This document shows positions 1-8,615 of a stretch of DNA of 23,044 bases, piece after piece. The position numbers and the translations under genes were made by a program. The number at the start of each line of letters is the position of its first letter. Positions within the stretch are counted from its first letter, which is position 1. A model generated the notes under the pieces. It saw only the letters and a list, made by a program, of their open reading frames with translations. It did not search any database and was not told where the DNA came from. Location of the stretch: assembly GCA_040757115.1 (NCBI GenBank), contig JBFLYA010000045.1, forward strand, positions 1 through 23,044. Reading direction: 5' to 3'. This DNA comes from a bacterium (lineage in GTDB: Bacteria > UBA9089 > CG2-30-40-21 > SBAY01).

Positions 1-200
1 GTTGTTTTCCACAATCAATTTCTACCTATTTCTATAAATTTCAATCTATTTCTATTATCTTATCTCCATATCACTTTTATCTCCTTATCCCCTTTCTTAC
101 ACTTTTGATATATAGCCTGAACGGTTAAAAAAATTTGTAGTTATTGTCAGACACTACCGAATTTTTGGTGGTGTCTTAATCTAGCATAAAGGTTGAAATA

Positions 201-568
201 GTGTCCGAAAAGGGTAACCGTTCAGGATATAGCCACAGAGTCACAGAGAACACAGAGGAAATATATAACCACGAATGAACACAAATACAAAAAGATTTGT
301 AGTGCGAGGCTTTGGCCTCGCTTCTGGCAAGCCAAAAGGCGAACCTAAAGGTTCGCACTACATTTATGGGATGTCAGAGGTTAATTCGTGTGCATTTGTG
401 GCTAATTTCCTTAATTCTCTGTGAACTCTGTGCCTCTGTGGCTGAACGCTTACCGAAAAGGAGATATGGGGATTATGGAGATAAGGAGATAAATTCATTC
501 TAAAATTTTGCAAATTACAATGAATAATCTCCATATCTCCCTTTATCTCCTTATCCCCTTTTGGACAC
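201..568. repeat. Older inverted-repeat element split by a younger mobile element
   Basis: Removing the insert at 214-453 and one copy of its 8-bp target duplication leaves an element of about 120 bp. Its ends are GTGTCCGAAAAGGAGATA on the left and, read on the opposite strand, GTGTCCAAAAGGGGATAA on the right. The two arms (A/G-rich GGAGATA-type motifs, 454-500 and 525-562) are near reverse complements and can form a long hairpin. The insertion lies 13 bases inside the left end. This is seen directly in the sequence; the element family is unknown to me. Confidence 0.7.
214..453 (+). mobile_element. MITE-like element, copy A (240 bp, 8-bp target duplication)
   Basis: The element begins GTAACCGTTCAGGATATAGC and ends with GCTGAACGCTTAC, so the termini are imperfect inverted repeats. 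It is flanked by perfect direct repeats CGAAAAGG (206-213 and 454-461), the mark of transposition. The interior is one imperfect palindrome: CACAGAG-type motifs on both arms and a central hairpin with GTAGTGCGA at about 299-307 and TCGCACTAC at about 353-361. It has no transposase gene, so it must be moved in trans. It matches 19645-19886 in the same orientation and 22321-22562 in the opposite orientation. Its right end carries one change (GCTTAC instead of GGTTAC), so it may be older. Confidence 0.88.
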
Positions 569-785
569 CAAATCTGCATAGATTTCACTATTAGCGTTAT
601 TTTCAGCCACCACCCAAAAATTCAGGGTGTGAGGTTTTGAGCAAGGCTTCTCGAATGCCGCTAATTTCCTGCATAAATAGAGTCTATAGTCTTGTGTCTG
701 ATGTCCAGTGTCTGAATCACAGAATTTCCAACATAAAACTTGACAAACTAATGGTTATTTGCTAAAGTATACCCAAATAAATTGA

Positions 786-921
786 GTTTGCAAATATTTT
801 GCTCTAAAAAGGGATCAAGGATTCGAGGGGTCAAGGATTCAAGGGAGATGAAAAATAAGGTGCTCACTCGACCCCTGGAGCCCTTGACCCCTTGAATCCT
901 TTCAAGAAAGTTTTTGCAAAC
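786..921. repeat. Inverted-repeat element abutting the coaX start
   Basis: The ends are GTTTGCAAA (786-794) and its reverse complement TTTGCAAAC (913-921). Inside, AAGGATTCGAGGGGTCAAGG (817-836) pairs with CCTTGACCCCTTGAATCCTT-type sequence at about 882-902, forming a long hairpin. The right terminus lies only 35 bases before the coaX start and could contribute a weak -35 box (TTGCAA, 914-919). Confidence 0.6.
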
Positions 922-943
922 CTGTTTTCTTTGAGTATATAAT
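914..943 (+). promoter_or_regulatory. Possible coaX promoter
   Basis: TTGCAA (914-919), 18 bases, then TATAAT (938-943). The -10 box is perfect but the -35 box is weak. Transcription would begin near 950, inside the strong ribosome binding site GGAGGG (946-951), which is hard to reconcile with use of that site. An alternative start upstream is TTGACA at 740-745 with TAAAGT at 763-768. Which one is used cannot be settled by reading. Confidence 0.35.
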
Positions 944-956
944 CTGGAGGGAAGTT

Positions 957-1709
957 ATGCTTTTAGCCATTGATATTGGGAATACAACGATTGTTTTTGG
1001 CGTTTATGACTATGATGAATTGAAATACCACTTTAAAATTGGTACAGATAAGAAAAAGACCGCAGATGAATATGGGAAAATTATCTCTGGTATGATTAAA
1101 ACGAATATCTCTGCCGTTATAATCTCCTGTGTTGTCCCACCATTAATTCCCATATTTACGCAGATGGTCAAAGATTATTTTCAAACTGAGCCAGTGTTTG
1201 TTGAAGGAACAAAGGTTAAATTTCCTGTTCTTTATGATAATCCAGAAGAGGTCGGAGCAGATAGAATCGTTAATGCTATTGCTGGGTTTAGACTTTATGG
1301 AGGACCGATAATTATTGTTGATTTTGGGACAGCAACTACCTTTGATGTTGTCTCTCAAAATGGTGAATATTTAGGCGGAGCAATTGCCCCGGGCATTGCG
1401 ATTTCCATTGAGGCATTGTGGACTAAAACCGCTTTACTTCCCAGAGTAGAATTGATAAAACCAGAAACTGTTATTGGTAAAACGACAATTAAAAGCATGC
1501 AGGCAGGAATATTCTATGGATTTGTTGGACAGGTAGATGAGATAATAACAAAGATTAAGCAAGAACTTGAATTAGAACCAAAGATAGTCGCTACCGGTGG
1601 CTTAGCCAAATTAATCAGTCAGGAATTAAGGTATATTCAATCAGTGAATCCTTTATTGACATTGGAAGGATTAAAGATTATTTATGAAGAGGGATTAATG
1701 AATGAGTGA
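957..1709 (+). CDS. coaX: Type III pantothenate kinase
   Basis: CoaX phosphorylates pantothenate to 4'-phosphopantothenate, the first step of coenzyme A synthesis, in the cytoplasm. The 250-residue protein is normal length for the family. The ASKHA-fold motifs are all visible: DIGNTT at residues 6-11 (phosphate-1 loop with the catalytic Asp), GADR at 100-103 (pantothenate site), DFGTATT at 122-128 (phosphate-2 loop) and GGAIAPG at 140-146. A strong ribosome binding site, GGAGGG at 946-951, fixes the ATG start. The last 8 bases overlap mnmG, so the two are very likely co-transcribed and translationally coupled. CoaX is monovalent-cation dependent and insensitive to CoA feedback in known members. 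Identification is secure. Confidence 0.96.
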   Translation: MLLAIDIGNTTIVFGVYDYDELKYHFKIGTDKKKTADEYGKIISGMIKTNISAVIISCVVPPLIPIFTQMVKDYFQTEPVFVEGTKVKFPVLYDNPEEVGADRIVNAIAGFRLYGGPIIIVDFGTATTFDVVSQNGEYLGGAIAPGIAISIEALWTKTALLPRVELIKPETVIGKTTIKSMQAGIFYGFVGQVDEIITKIKQELELEPKIVATGGLAKLISQELRYIQSVNPLLTLEGLKIIYEEGLMNE

Positions 1710-3483
1710 TTATGAGATAATCGTTGTTGGAGGTGGACATGCGGGTTGTGAGGCAAGTTTAGCCGCCAGCCGAATGGGTTGTAAGGTAGCTTTGATGACA
1801 ATGCAAAAGGATACCATTGCCCAGATGTCCTGCAATCCAGCAATTGGCGGTCTGGCTAAAGGACAACTTGTTCGGGAAATAGATGCCCTTGGCGGCGAAA
1901 TGGCGAAGGTGATTGATAAAACCGGCATTCAATTCCGCATGCTCAATACTAAAAAAGGTCCTGCAGTCAGGTCTCCGCGAGCCCAGGCCGATAGACAGGC
2001 TTATCAACAAACTATGCAAAAGATAGTCGAACATCAGACAAATCTTGAGATTATTGAAGATGTGATTGAAAAGATATTAGTAAAAAAAAATAAAGTGGTT
2101 GGAGTAGTCACAAGCCAGGGCGAGATATATTCAGCAAAAGCAGTTATTATAACGACTGGAACATTTTTAAATGGACTTATTCATATTGGACTCGAGTCTT
2201 ATGAAGGTGGCAGAATTGGCGAAAAAGCCGCTTATGGATTATCCAGTTCATTAAAAGAGATTGGATTTGAATTGGGTAGATTGAAAACCGGCACAAGCCC
2301 ACGAATTGACCGTGCAACCATTGATACCTCTAATTTAATCCAACAGGATGGGGATAAATTCCCTCAACCATTTTCTTTTTCTACTTCAAAGATTGAGATT
2401 GAACAAATCCCCTGTTATTTGACCTACACAAATCAAACTACCCATAATATAATCCAGAATAACCTTGACCGCTCGCCTTTGTATTTGGGTAAGATTAAAG
2501 GCACTGGAGTTCGATATTGTCCGTCTATTGAAGATAAAATTGTCAGGTTTGCTGAAAAAGATAGACACCAAATATTTATCGAACCAGAAGGTAGAACCTC
2601 TAATATCGTTTATTTGAATGGTGTTTCGACAAGTTTGCCAATGGATGTTCAAGAAAAGATGATTAAAACTATTCCGGGATTAGAAAATGCAAAAATCCTA
2701 CGGTATGGCTATGGAGTTGAATATGACTTTGCCCCACCAACCCAATTAAAACCTACCCTTGAAACGAAACTCGTGGAAAATCTTTACTTTGCCGGACAGA
2801 TTAATGGTACCTCAGGCTATGAAGAAGCCGCGGCTCAAGGCATTATGGCAGGAATAAATGCCGTGCTTAAATTAAAAAAGAAAGAACCATTCATTCTCAA
2901 TCGTGCACAGGCATACATTGGCGTTTTGATTGATGACTTAGTCACAAAAGGCACCCAGGAGCCTTACCGAATGTTCACCTCACGGGCAGAATATCGCTTA
3001 ATTCTGCGTCAGGATAATGCAGACTTAAGATTGATGCATTACGGACATAAATTTAACTTGATTGCGGATGCCCAATATGATAAACTCTTAAATAAGAAAA
3101 AACAGATTGAGAATGAAGTTTATAGATTAAATCATACCCGGATAAAAGGAACACCTTTAGCCCAGCTTTTGAGAAGAGATGAATCTCTGGATTGGGACAC
3201 AGGTCTCCTGCCTGAGGTTATAGAGCAGGTAAAGATAGAAATTAAATATGAAGGCTATATCAAAAGGCAGATGGGACAGGTAGAGCAGTTCAAAAAAATG
3301 GAAAACTGGAAGATACCAATGAATTTTGATTATTCTGCCATTACCGGGCTTTCTAATGAAACAAGAGATAAACTTTCAAAAATCAGACCATTATCCCTTG
3401 GTCAGGCATCTCGAATCTCCGGCATCCGACCAGCAGATATATCAATATTAATGGTCTGGTTAAAAGCAAGTAAGCAGGAATAA
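1702..3483 (+). CDS. mnmG: tRNA uridine 5-carboxymethylaminomethyl modification enzyme MnmG (GidA)
   Basis: With MnmE, MnmG installs the (carboxymethyl)aminomethyl group on wobble uridine 34 of certain tRNAs, using FAD, methylene-tetrahydrofolate and glycine or ammonium. The 593 residues are slightly shorter than E. coli MnmG (about 630) but both ends are intact. Visible features are the dinucleotide-binding GGGHAGCE at 10-17, the GidA signature [12 protein letters not shown] at 44-55, Cys44 and Cys273 (in RYCPSIEDK), which match the two functionally important cysteines of the E. coli enzyme, [18 protein letters not shown] in the FAD domain, and the C-terminal [10 protein letters not shown]...GQASRISGI that contacts MnmE. 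The ATG lies inside the end of coaX. mnmE is not in the window. Secure call. Confidence 0.97.
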   Translation: MSDYEIIVVGGGHAGCEASLAASRMGCKVALMTMQKDTIAQMSCNPAIGGLAKGQLVREIDALGGEMAKVIDKTGIQFRMLNTKKGPAVRSPRAQADRQAYQQTMQKIVEHQTNLEIIEDVIEKILVKKNKVVGVVTSQGEIYSAKAVIITTGTFLNGLIHIGLESYEGGRIGEKAAYGLSSSLKEIGFELGRLKTGTSPRIDRATIDTSNLIQQDGDKFPQPFSFSTSKIEIEQIPCYLTYTNQTTHNIIQNNLDRSPLYLGKIKGTGVRYCPSIEDKIVRFAEKDRHQIFIEPEGRTSNIVYLNGVSTSLPMDVQEKMIKTIPGLENAKILRYGYGVEYDFAPPTQLKPTLETKLVENLYFAGQINGTSGYEEAAAQGIMAGINAVLKLKKKEPFILNRAQAYIGVLIDDLVTKGTQEPYRMFTSRAEYRLILRQDNADLRLMHYGHKFNLIADAQYDKLLNKKKQIENEVYRLNHTRIKGTPLAQLLRRDESLDWDTGLLPEVIEQVKIEIKYEGYIKRQMGQVEQFKKMENWKIPMNFDYSAITGLSNETRDKLSKIRPLSLGQASRISGIRPADISILMVWLKASKQE

Positions 3484-3601
3484 AAGTAGAAGAGATAACT
3501 GTTCAGCCACGGATTAACACAGATTGACACGGATAAAATATAGCGGCTATTAACTGGAAGTTTACATAGGATAATACCCATAAATAAGGCATGAGAATAA
3601 T

Positions 3602-3723
3602 CGTTCCGTTAGGAACATAATATCGGTAGGAATAGATAGACAAATCAATCAGTTCCGTAGGAACGATATATTGGTAGAAAATTTATGGAAAGCCATTTAC
3701 CGATATGTTGTCCCTATGGGATA
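3602..3723. repeat. Three short palindromic GTTCC...GGAAC units
   Basis: Unit 1 (3602-3631) reads GTTCCGTTAGGAAC then ATAATATCGGTAGGA. Unit 2 (3651-3680) reads AGTTCCGTAGGAACGATATA then TTGGTAGAAA. Unit 3 (3696-3723) is inverted: TTTACCGATATGTTGTCCCT then ATGGGATA. Each has a small stem (GTTCC/GGAAC, or its GTCCC/GGGAT counterpart) followed by a shared tail resembling ATATCGGTAGAAA. This resembles dispersed palindromic intergenic repeats; no function is evident. Confidence 0.6.
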
Positions 3724-3832
3724 TTAAATGAAGGATGAGGTAGAATTTTCACATTCTATTTTTTTCCATTTTATCATAAGAAATGAGAGAAGGCAAGCCA
3801 AATGGACATAATTGTCTAAAAATATAGAGAGT

Positions 3833-3944
3833 TATAGCACTAATTTGACATAGTGTAGTAATGGTTCACGCATAACTTGTTAATTCACTACGAGTAGTTA
3901 CGAGTATTTAATTCTAAGTAAAGTTTTGAATAATAACTGCTATA
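3833..3944. repeat. TATAGC-ended element, copy 1
   Basis: The ends are TATAGCACTAATTTGACATA and, on the other strand, TATAGCAGTTATTATTCAAA, imperfect inverted repeats. The right end (3914-3946, AGTAAAGTTTTGA...CTGCTATAG) reappears inverted at 21866-21898, and the left end matches the far side of that second copy at 22060-22087. The two copies differ in interior and length (about 112 and 221 bp), so this is a family defined by its ends. Confidence 0.6.
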
Positions 3945-3992
3945 GAATGGGTTTAGTGTTTATCTGTGGCTGAATAGTTGCATTGTTTTTGC

Positions 3993-4021
3993 TTGACAGA
4001 AGTTAAATAATAGGATATAGT
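3993..4021 (+). promoter_or_regulatory. Strong sigma-70-type promoter for radC and the restriction locus
   Basis: A perfect -35 box TTGACA (3993-3998), 17 bases, then TATAGT (4016-4021, five of six consensus bases). Initiation is expected near 4028-4029, only about 7 bases before the radC ATG at 4036. It is the only consensus promoter I see before the closely spaced genes that run to 14431. Confidence 0.75.
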
Positions 4022-4035
4022 TAGGGGTATGACCA

Positions 4036-4725
4036 ATGAACGAAACTAAATCTTTTACTATTCATGACCTGCCGATTTCTGAAAGGCCACGCGAGCGATT
4101 ACAGAAATTTGGCTCGGAGGCACTTTCTTCACAGGAGCTTTTAGCCTTGATTTTAGGAAGAGGAATTGCTGGAGAATCGGTAATGGTTACCGCTCAAAGG
4201 TTATTAACTACCTTTGGCAATGTTAAGGCAATCTCCGAAGCCTCGCTTGAAGAATTGGCAAAGGTGCGGGGGATAGGGCAAGCCAAAGCCTCCCAAATCA
4301 AAGCCGCATTTGAGCTGGCAAAAAGAAGCGATGAGGAAGTAGGAGAAAGGGTTTCTATAAAATCCTCAGAGGATGTAGCTAAATTAGTCAGACCAAGACT
4401 TAAAGATAAGAAGAAGGAATATTTTTTAATCTTATCATTAGATACAAGGAACAATCTAACCAAAATTAGCGAAATATCCATTGGCAGCCTGAATGCCAAT
4501 TTAGTCCATCCCCGCGAGGTTTTCAAAGAGGCAATTCAATCCATCGCCAATTCGGTAATCTTAGTTCACAATCACCCCTCGGGAAATCCAGAACCATCAG
4601 AGGATGACCTTGAAATTACCAAACGGCTCATTGAAGCAAGTAAAATTTTAGGCATAGAAATCCTTGACCACATCATCATCGCTAAAACAGGATTCTATAG
4701 TTTTAAGGAGAAAAGGCTGATTTAA
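4036..4725 (+). CDS. radC: RadC family JAMM/MPN protein
   Basis: RadC proteins carry an N-terminal helix-hairpin-helix region and a C-terminal MPN/JAMM metal-binding domain. The old 'DNA repair' label is poorly supported and the biochemical role is unsettled. Here 229 residues give a full-length protein: UPF0758-type N-terminus ([14 protein letters not shown]), helix-hairpin-helix around [16 protein letters not shown] (about 74-89), and a complete JAMM motif, H178-x-H180, seven residues, S188-x-x-D191. The start is supported by AGGGG about 8 bases upstream, though the predicted transcript may begin so close that this site is not included. It lies 16 bases upstream of hsdM and seems to head the restriction operon. 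radC genes are often found in mobile or defence islands, which fits this context. Confidence 0.93.
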   Translation: MNETKSFTIHDLPISERPRERLQKFGSEALSSQELLALILGRGIAGESVMVTAQRLLTTFGNVKAISEASLEELAKVRGIGQAKASQIKAAFELAKRSDEEVGERVSIKSSEDVAKLVRPRLKDKKKEYFLILSLDTRNNLTKISEISIGSLNANLVHPREVFKEAIQSIANSVILVHNHPSGNPEPSEDDLEITKRLIEASKILGIEILDHIIIAKTGFYSFKEKRLI

Positions 4726-4741
4726 AAGTAGGAGCAACTAT

Positions 4742-6304
4742 ATGGCAAGAAATCATATTGCAGAACTGGAAAAACGGTTGTGGGATGTAGCAGATGAATT
4801 GCGGGCTAATTCTGATTTAAAATCATCTGAATACTCCCCACCGGTTTTAGGACTCATCTTTTTGAAATATGCGGATTATCGGTTTACTAAACAGGAGAAA
4901 ATACTTTCTGAATCCCTGATTAAATCAGGGACAAGTACTCGCCGCAAGATTGGTAAAACAGATTATCAGGCCGCTGGTGTTATGTTCTTGCCAACTGAGG
5001 CAAGATTTTCTTACCTGTTAAACCTTCCTGAAGGTGCTGACATTGGTAGAGCAATAAATGAAGCAATGGAGTCAATTGAGCGTGAAAACGAAGGCCTTGT
5101 GCTACCAAAAACCTATCACAGATTTAAAAACAACCTGCTGGTTGAATTGATAAAGCTTATGTCATCAATTCCAGAGGATATAGAAGGAGATGCCTTTGGT
5201 AAGATTTATGAGTATTTCCTTGGGAAATTTGCTATGACTGAAGGTTCAAAAGGAGGAGAATTTTTTACTCCAACTTCTATTGTTAAATTGATTGTCTCTG
5301 TAATTCAACCGTTTCATGGAAAGATACTTGATCCTGCCTGCGGTTCAGGCGGTATGTTTGTTCAGAGCGCTGAGTTCGTTGAAGAACACAAAAAGCGGGC
5401 AATTGATGTGATTAGCATTTATGGACAGGAAAAAACAAGAGAAACAGTTAACCTTTGCAAGATGAACCTTGCTGTTCATGGTCTTTCAGGTGATGTTTTA
5501 CAGGCTAATTCTTACTATGATGACCTGCACGATATGGTAGGCAAGTTTGATTTTGTAATGGCTAATCCCCCATTCAATGTAAACCGGATTGATAAAGAGC
5601 GTATTAAAAATGATAGAAGGCGTTTTCCCTATGGTATGCCTTCAGTGGACAATGGTAATTATCTCTGGATTCAGCTTTTTTACAGTGCTTTAAATGAAAA
5701 AGGACGGGCAGGATTTGTTATGGCTAATTGTGCAAGCGATGCCCGGGCAAGTGAATTGGAGTTACGGAAAAAGTTGCTTCAGGACAGAGTCGTTGATATA
5801 ATGATTGCAGTTGGTTCTAACTTCTTTTATACGGTCACCCTGCCTTGCACATTATGGTTCTTGGATAAAGGTAAACACAATACAGATTGTAAGGATAAGG
5901 TGCTTTTTATTGATGCAAGAAAAATCTATCAGCAGATAGACCGAGCACATCGTGAATTTTTACCAGAGCAGATAGAGTTTATTGCTAATATCGTTCGCTT
6001 ATATCGGGGAGAGGATATTGAAATAACACATGGCAGTGAGAAACTGACAAAAGCAACATTCCCAAAGGGCAGGTATCAAGATGTCGCTGGTTTGTGTAAA
6101 GTTGCTACATTAAAAGAGATTGAAGAACAAGGTTGGAGCTTAAACCCTGGACGATATGTAGGCGTAGTTGAAGAGGAAGTAGAGGATTTTGATTTTAAGG
6201 AACGGCTTGAAGAATTGAATGAAGAGCTGGAAGTTTTAAATACAGAAGCAAAAGAGTTGGAAGAGCAAATATCAGAAAATGTTGCAAAGATTCTGGAGAA
6301 GTAA
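4742..6304 (+). CDS. hsdM: Type I restriction-modification system methyltransferase subunit HsdM
   Basis: HsdM uses S-adenosylmethionine to methylate adenine in the target sequence chosen by HsdS. M2S is the methylase and R2M2S the restriction complex. The 520 residues are normal length. The N-terminal HsdM helical domain (about 1-140, [18 protein letters not shown]) is followed by the gamma-class N6-adenine methylase domain with SAM-binding motif I DPACGSGG at 197-204 and catalytic motif IV NPPF at 275-278. The final 45 residues are strongly acidic coiled coil ([18 protein letters not shown]) ending [11 protein letters not shown]. That ending is repeated at 7748-7778, downstream of the next gene. 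ATG start preceded by TAGGAG. Confidence 0.97.
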   Translation: MARNHIAELEKRLWDVADELRANSDLKSSEYSPPVLGLIFLKYADYRFTKQEKILSESLIKSGTSTRRKIGKTDYQAAGVMFLPTEARFSYLLNLPEGADIGRAINEAMESIERENEGLVLPKTYHRFKNNLLVELIKLMSSIPEDIEGDAFGKIYEYFLGKFAMTEGSKGGEFFTPTSIVKLIVSVIQPFHGKILDPACGSGGMFVQSAEFVEEHKKRAIDVISIYGQEKTRETVNLCKMNLAVHGLSGDVLQANSYYDDLHDMVGKFDFVMANPPFNVNRIDKERIKNDRRRFPYGMPSVDNGNYLWIQLFYSALNEKGRAGFVMANCASDARASELELRKKLLQDRVVDIMIAVGSNFFYTVTLPCTLWFLDKGKHNTDCKDKVLFIDARKIYQQIDRAHREFLPEQIEFIANIVRLYRGEDIEITHGSEKLTKATFPKGRYQDVAGLCKVATLKEIEEQGWSLNPGRYVGVVEEEVEDFDFKERLEELNEELEVLNTEAKELEEQISENVAKILEK

Positions 6305-6306
6305 AA

Positions 6307-7689
6307 ATGGTTAAAACACATCCACCTGAATCAGAAAATATAGAATATAAATCAAATTGGAATGATGATTGCTTAAAAGTTGTTTCTGCTTTTGCCAATA
6401 CCAGCGGTGGAGAATTAATTATTGGCATAGATGATAATAAAAATATATTGGGTGTCCTTGATGCTAAAAAATTACTTGTTGATATTCCTAATAAAATAAA
6501 AGACAAACTTGGTATTATTCCTATTGTGAAGATAGAGAAAAAGAAAGGGAAAGAAATAGTTATGGTAAAAATAGAAGTATCTTCAGTGCCAATATCTTAT
6601 GATGGAAGATACTATATAAGAAGCGGAAGCACAACTCAACAATTACAAGGGCAATTGCTTACTGACTTTTTAATCAGAAAATCAGGAAAAACATGGGATG
6701 AATTTATTGAAGAAAGTTTTACTCTTAGTGATATAAATTTTGAGACTGTTAAAGAGTTTAAAAGAAAAGCTGTTGATAGGATTCCATCAATTGTTAAAGA
6801 GGATGAAATAAAAGTAATTCTTGAGAAATTACATCTTATAGAAAATGAAAAATTGAATCGGGCAGCAGTTCTACTTTTTGGTAAAGACCCTCAACGGGTT
6901 TATCGGCAATCAATCGTAAAAATAGGCAAATTCTTAACTGAAACAGAGATTCAATTCACGGATATTGTCAAAGGGAATCTTTTTGAACAAATAGAAAACG
7001 CTCTTGAAATTCTCAGGTCAAAATATCTTGTAAGTGAAATTAAATATGAAGGTATTCACCGAAGGGATATTCTTGAATATCCTTATGAATCGTTAAGAGA
7101 AGCAATTATCAATGCGTTAATTCATAGAGATTATCTCGGCAGTTCCAATATTCAGATAAGGGTTTATTCCGACAAACTTATCATTATGAATGAAGGAAAA
7201 CTTCCTCCTGAAGTGCCTGTGGACAAACTAAAAACCGAGCATTTGTCAAAACCGAGAAATAGATTGCTTGCTGAAATTTTTTATTATGCAGGTTTGATAG
7301 AATCCTGGGGCAGAGGAACAATCAAGATTGTGGATAATTGTTTGCAGCAAGAATTACCTGAACCTGATTTTGTTGAAGAATATGGCGTTATGAAAGTAGT
7401 ATTTTACAAAGATAAATGGGCCGAGGAAAATCTTAAGAAAATGGGATTAAATGAAAGACAAATAAAGGCAGTGATGTATGTAAAAGAAAAAGGTAAGATT
7501 ACGAATAAGGAATATAGAGAGATTTGTAATACATCTGAACGAACCGCAACGAGAGATTTAGCCAGTTTAGTTTCCTTAGAAATATTTGAACAAATAGGCA
7601 TTACTGGCAAGGGGACCGAGTATATTTTAAGACGCCATAAAGACGCCAAAGATGCCATAAAGACGCCTAAAAGACGCCAAGATGAATAA
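6307..7689 (+). CDS. AlbA_2 (Schlafen-like) domain protein with C-terminal GHKL ATPase-like domain
   Basis: This is the 'RecG-like' or divergent AAA-4 family of predicted DNA-binding, ATP-binding regulators often embedded in type I restriction loci; its job there is not established. In the 460 residues: the AlbA_2 domain at about 5-125 (ENIEYKSNWNDD, FANTSGGELIIGIDD, YYIRSGSTTQQL); a linker with a HATPase_c_4-type domain containing N269-ALIHRDY and YSDKLIIMNEG; then ESWGRGTIKI; and a winged-helix region at about 380-440 (RQIKAVMYVKEKGKITNKEY). The tail is basic and encoded by near-repeats of AGACGCC (7631-7680). It starts 2 bases after hsdM ends and probably was inserted between hsdM and the membrane-TIR cassette, because a copy of the hsdM 3' end follows it. 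Confidence 0.85.
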   Translation: MVKTHPPESENIEYKSNWNDDCLKVVSAFANTSGGELIIGIDDNKNILGVLDAKKLLVDIPNKIKDKLGIIPIVKIEKKKGKEIVMVKIEVSSVPISYDGRYYIRSGSTTQQLQGQLLTDFLIRKSGKTWDEFIEESFTLSDINFETVKEFKRKAVDRIPSIVKEDEIKVILEKLHLIENEKLNRAAVLLFGKDPQRVYRQSIVKIGKFLTETEIQFTDIVKGNLFEQIENALEILRSKYLVSEIKYEGIHRRDILEYPYESLREAIINALIHRDYLGSSNIQIRVYSDKLIIMNEGKLPPEVPVDKLKTEHLSKPRNRLLAEIFYYAGLIESWGRGTIKIVDNCLQQELPEPDFVEEYGVMKVVFYKDKWAEENLKKMGLNERQIKAVMYVKEKGKITNKEYREICNTSERTATRDLASLVSLEIFEQIGITGKGTEYILRRHKDAKDAIKTPKRRQDE

Positions 7690-7703
7690 AAAGGTTTAAA
7701 GAA

Positions 7704-7787
7704 ATGAAAAATAGTGCAACATTTCGTTGCACGAATTGTGGGAATAAAATATCAGAAAATGTGGCAAAGATTCTGGAGGTGAAATAA
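7704..7787 (+). pseudogene. 27-codon frame with a CxxC motif and a duplicated HsdM tail
   Basis: The frame begins ATG at 7704 and reads MKNSATFRCTNCGNK followed by [12 protein letters not shown] and a stop at 7785-7787. Bases 7748-7778 match the end of hsdM (6268-6298) at 30 of 31 positions and keep the same reading frame, so the second half is a copied HsdM C-terminus. The first half is a CTNCG zinc-ribbon-like piece, partly encoded by a 7-bp hairpin (GTGCAAC 7714-7720, GTTGCAC 7726-7732). I read it as a scar of gene insertion rather than a functional peptide, but translation is possible. The sequence just before the next gene, GGAGGTGA (7775-7782), can serve as its ribosome binding site. 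Confidence 0.6.
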
Positions 7788-7789
7788 AC

Positions 7790-8227
7790 ATGGAGGATAA
7801 AAATAATCTTAAAGAATATATGTTGAAGGAGATTGATATAGTTCAGGATATTATAAAGAGAATGGCTCACAATTCCTTTATGATAAAAGGATGGGCGATA
7901 ACTCTGGTTGTTGCTACTCTCCTATTGAAAGGCACAAAATATCAAGCTCTAATTGCTTTTATTCCGTTGTTAGTTTTCTGGTTTTTGGATGCGTATTTCT
8001 TGTGGCAAGAGAGAATGTATAGAAAACTACATAACTGGATTATCAGTAATAGATTGAATACCGACGAACATTTATTTAATATGAACGCTTACCGATTTAA
8101 AAATGAGGTTCAGTCAAAATTCAGAATTATGTTTTCAATAACTTTAGGATGGTTCTATGGTTCAATAGCAATTCTGACGGTAATTTATACCATTATTCTA
8201 TTTTTAACTCAAAATGGAGGTAATTGA
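7790..8227 (+). CDS. Small multi-pass membrane protein of a TIR-associated cassette
   Basis: A 145-residue protein with a charged N-terminal helix (1-28), hydrophobic segments at about 30-47 and 51-71, a charged cytoplasm-like stretch with the motif FWFLDAYFLWQERMYRKL (63-80), an amphipathic region to 112, and a third hydrophobic segment at about 113-139. I recognise the DAYFL..ER..RKL-type motif only as a feature of small membrane proteins found beside TIR-like genes, similar in style to the two-transmembrane SLATT-like effectors; I cannot assign a family with certainty. The stop is 1 base before the next ATG, and the ribosome binding site of that gene (GGAGG, 8216-8220) lies inside this gene, implying coupled translation. 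Candidate membrane effector of the TIR pair (inference). Confidence 0.75.
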   Translation: MEDKNNLKEYMLKEIDIVQDIIKRMAHNSFMIKGWAITLVVATLLLKGTKYQALIAFIPLLVFWFLDAYFLWQERMYRKLHNWIISNRLNTDEHLFNMNAYRFKNEVQSKFRIMFSITLGWFYGSIAILTVIYTIILFLTQNGGN

Positions 8228-8228
8228 A

Positions 8229-8603
8229 ATGGCGAAAAAGAGAGTATTTGTTAGTTTTGATTTTGATAACGACAAGAGTTTGAAAGATTTTATTATTGGT
8301 CAGTCAAGATTACCAGATTCTCCATTTGAAGTTGTTGATACTTCAATGAAAGAAGCCTCTCCAGAAAAAGATTGGCTGGATAGGGCTGAGACAAAAATTA
8401 AAGGTTCTGATATGGTTCTTGTTATGGTAGGGCCGAAAACACATAAAGCCCCTGGAGTTCTTAAAGAGATAGCACTTGCGAGAAAATGGAATATACCGAT
8501 TGCTCAAGTCATCGGCTATAAAGACGGTAATTATACACCGGTTCCAGACGCTGGGCGACTCTATTCCTGGAATTGGGACAATTTAAAAAAACTATTGAGT
8601 TAG
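8229..8603 (+). CDS. TIR-like domain protein 1 (ThsB-type)
   Basis: A 124-residue protein that is essentially one TIR-like domain. The first beta strand is KKRVFVSFDFDND (3-15), followed by ASPEKDW (43-49), a hydrophobic strand DMVLVMVGPKT (61-71), GVLKEIALA with Glu80 where the catalytic glutamate of NAD-consuming TIR domains is expected, and the C-terminal YSWNWDNLKKLL. The start is placed at 8229, not at the upstream in-frame ATG 8214, because GGAGG (8216-8220) is 8 bases from 8229 and the homologous N-terminus is MAKKRVF. ThsB proteins sense phage and make a cyclic ADP-ribose-type signal in Thoeris defence. That role here is inferred from family and context, since no ThsA partner is present. 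Confidence 0.82.
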   Translation: MAKKRVFVSFDFDNDKSLKDFIIGQSRLPDSPFEVVDTSMKEASPEKDWLDRAETKIKGSDMVLVMVGPKTHKAPGVLKEIALARKWNIPIAQVIGYKDGNYTPVPDAGRLYSWNWDNLKKLLS

Positions 8604-8615
8604 GAGAAAAATTAA

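Larger units (their letters stand above)
1..956. other. Non-coding, repeat-rich leader region
   Basis: No credible gene lies in this stretch. It holds pyrimidine-rich sequence at 1-110, a reverse-oriented repeat end at about 61-126 that is related to 16783-16830, a small hairpin at 149-175 (GACACTACC against GGTGGTGTC), a nested pair of inverted-repeat elements (201-568), and an inverted-repeat element just before coaX (786-921). The short open frames here read through the repeats and have no homologue I recognise. The stretch 570-785 shows nothing I can name. Confidence 0.75.
3484..4035. other. Repeat-filled spacer between mnmG and radC
   Basis: No gene seen. Terminal motifs of the GTAACTATTCAGCCAC repeat family occur at 3495-3530 (ATAACTGTTCAGCCAC) and, inverted, at about 3966-3981, bracketing roughly 490 bp. 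Inside are three copies of a short palindromic unit (3602-3631, 3651-3680 and an inverted one at 3696-3723) and an element bounded by TATAGC and GCTATA (3833-3944). The last 45 bases carry the radC promoter. Confidence 0.65.

Noticed and set aside
176-358. Open frame on the minus strand starting MRTFRFAF
   Set aside because: It is translated mobile-element sequence (copy A) running into the flank; the same frame recurs in the other copies and has no protein-like features.
312-588. Short open frames on both strands
   Set aside because: They read through the nested repeat elements; no motif, no ribosome binding site.
8214-8228. Five-residue longer start of the first TIR gene
   Set aside because: GGAGG at 8216-8220 would lie within the coding part, whereas it is well placed for ATG 8229, where the family N-terminus starts.
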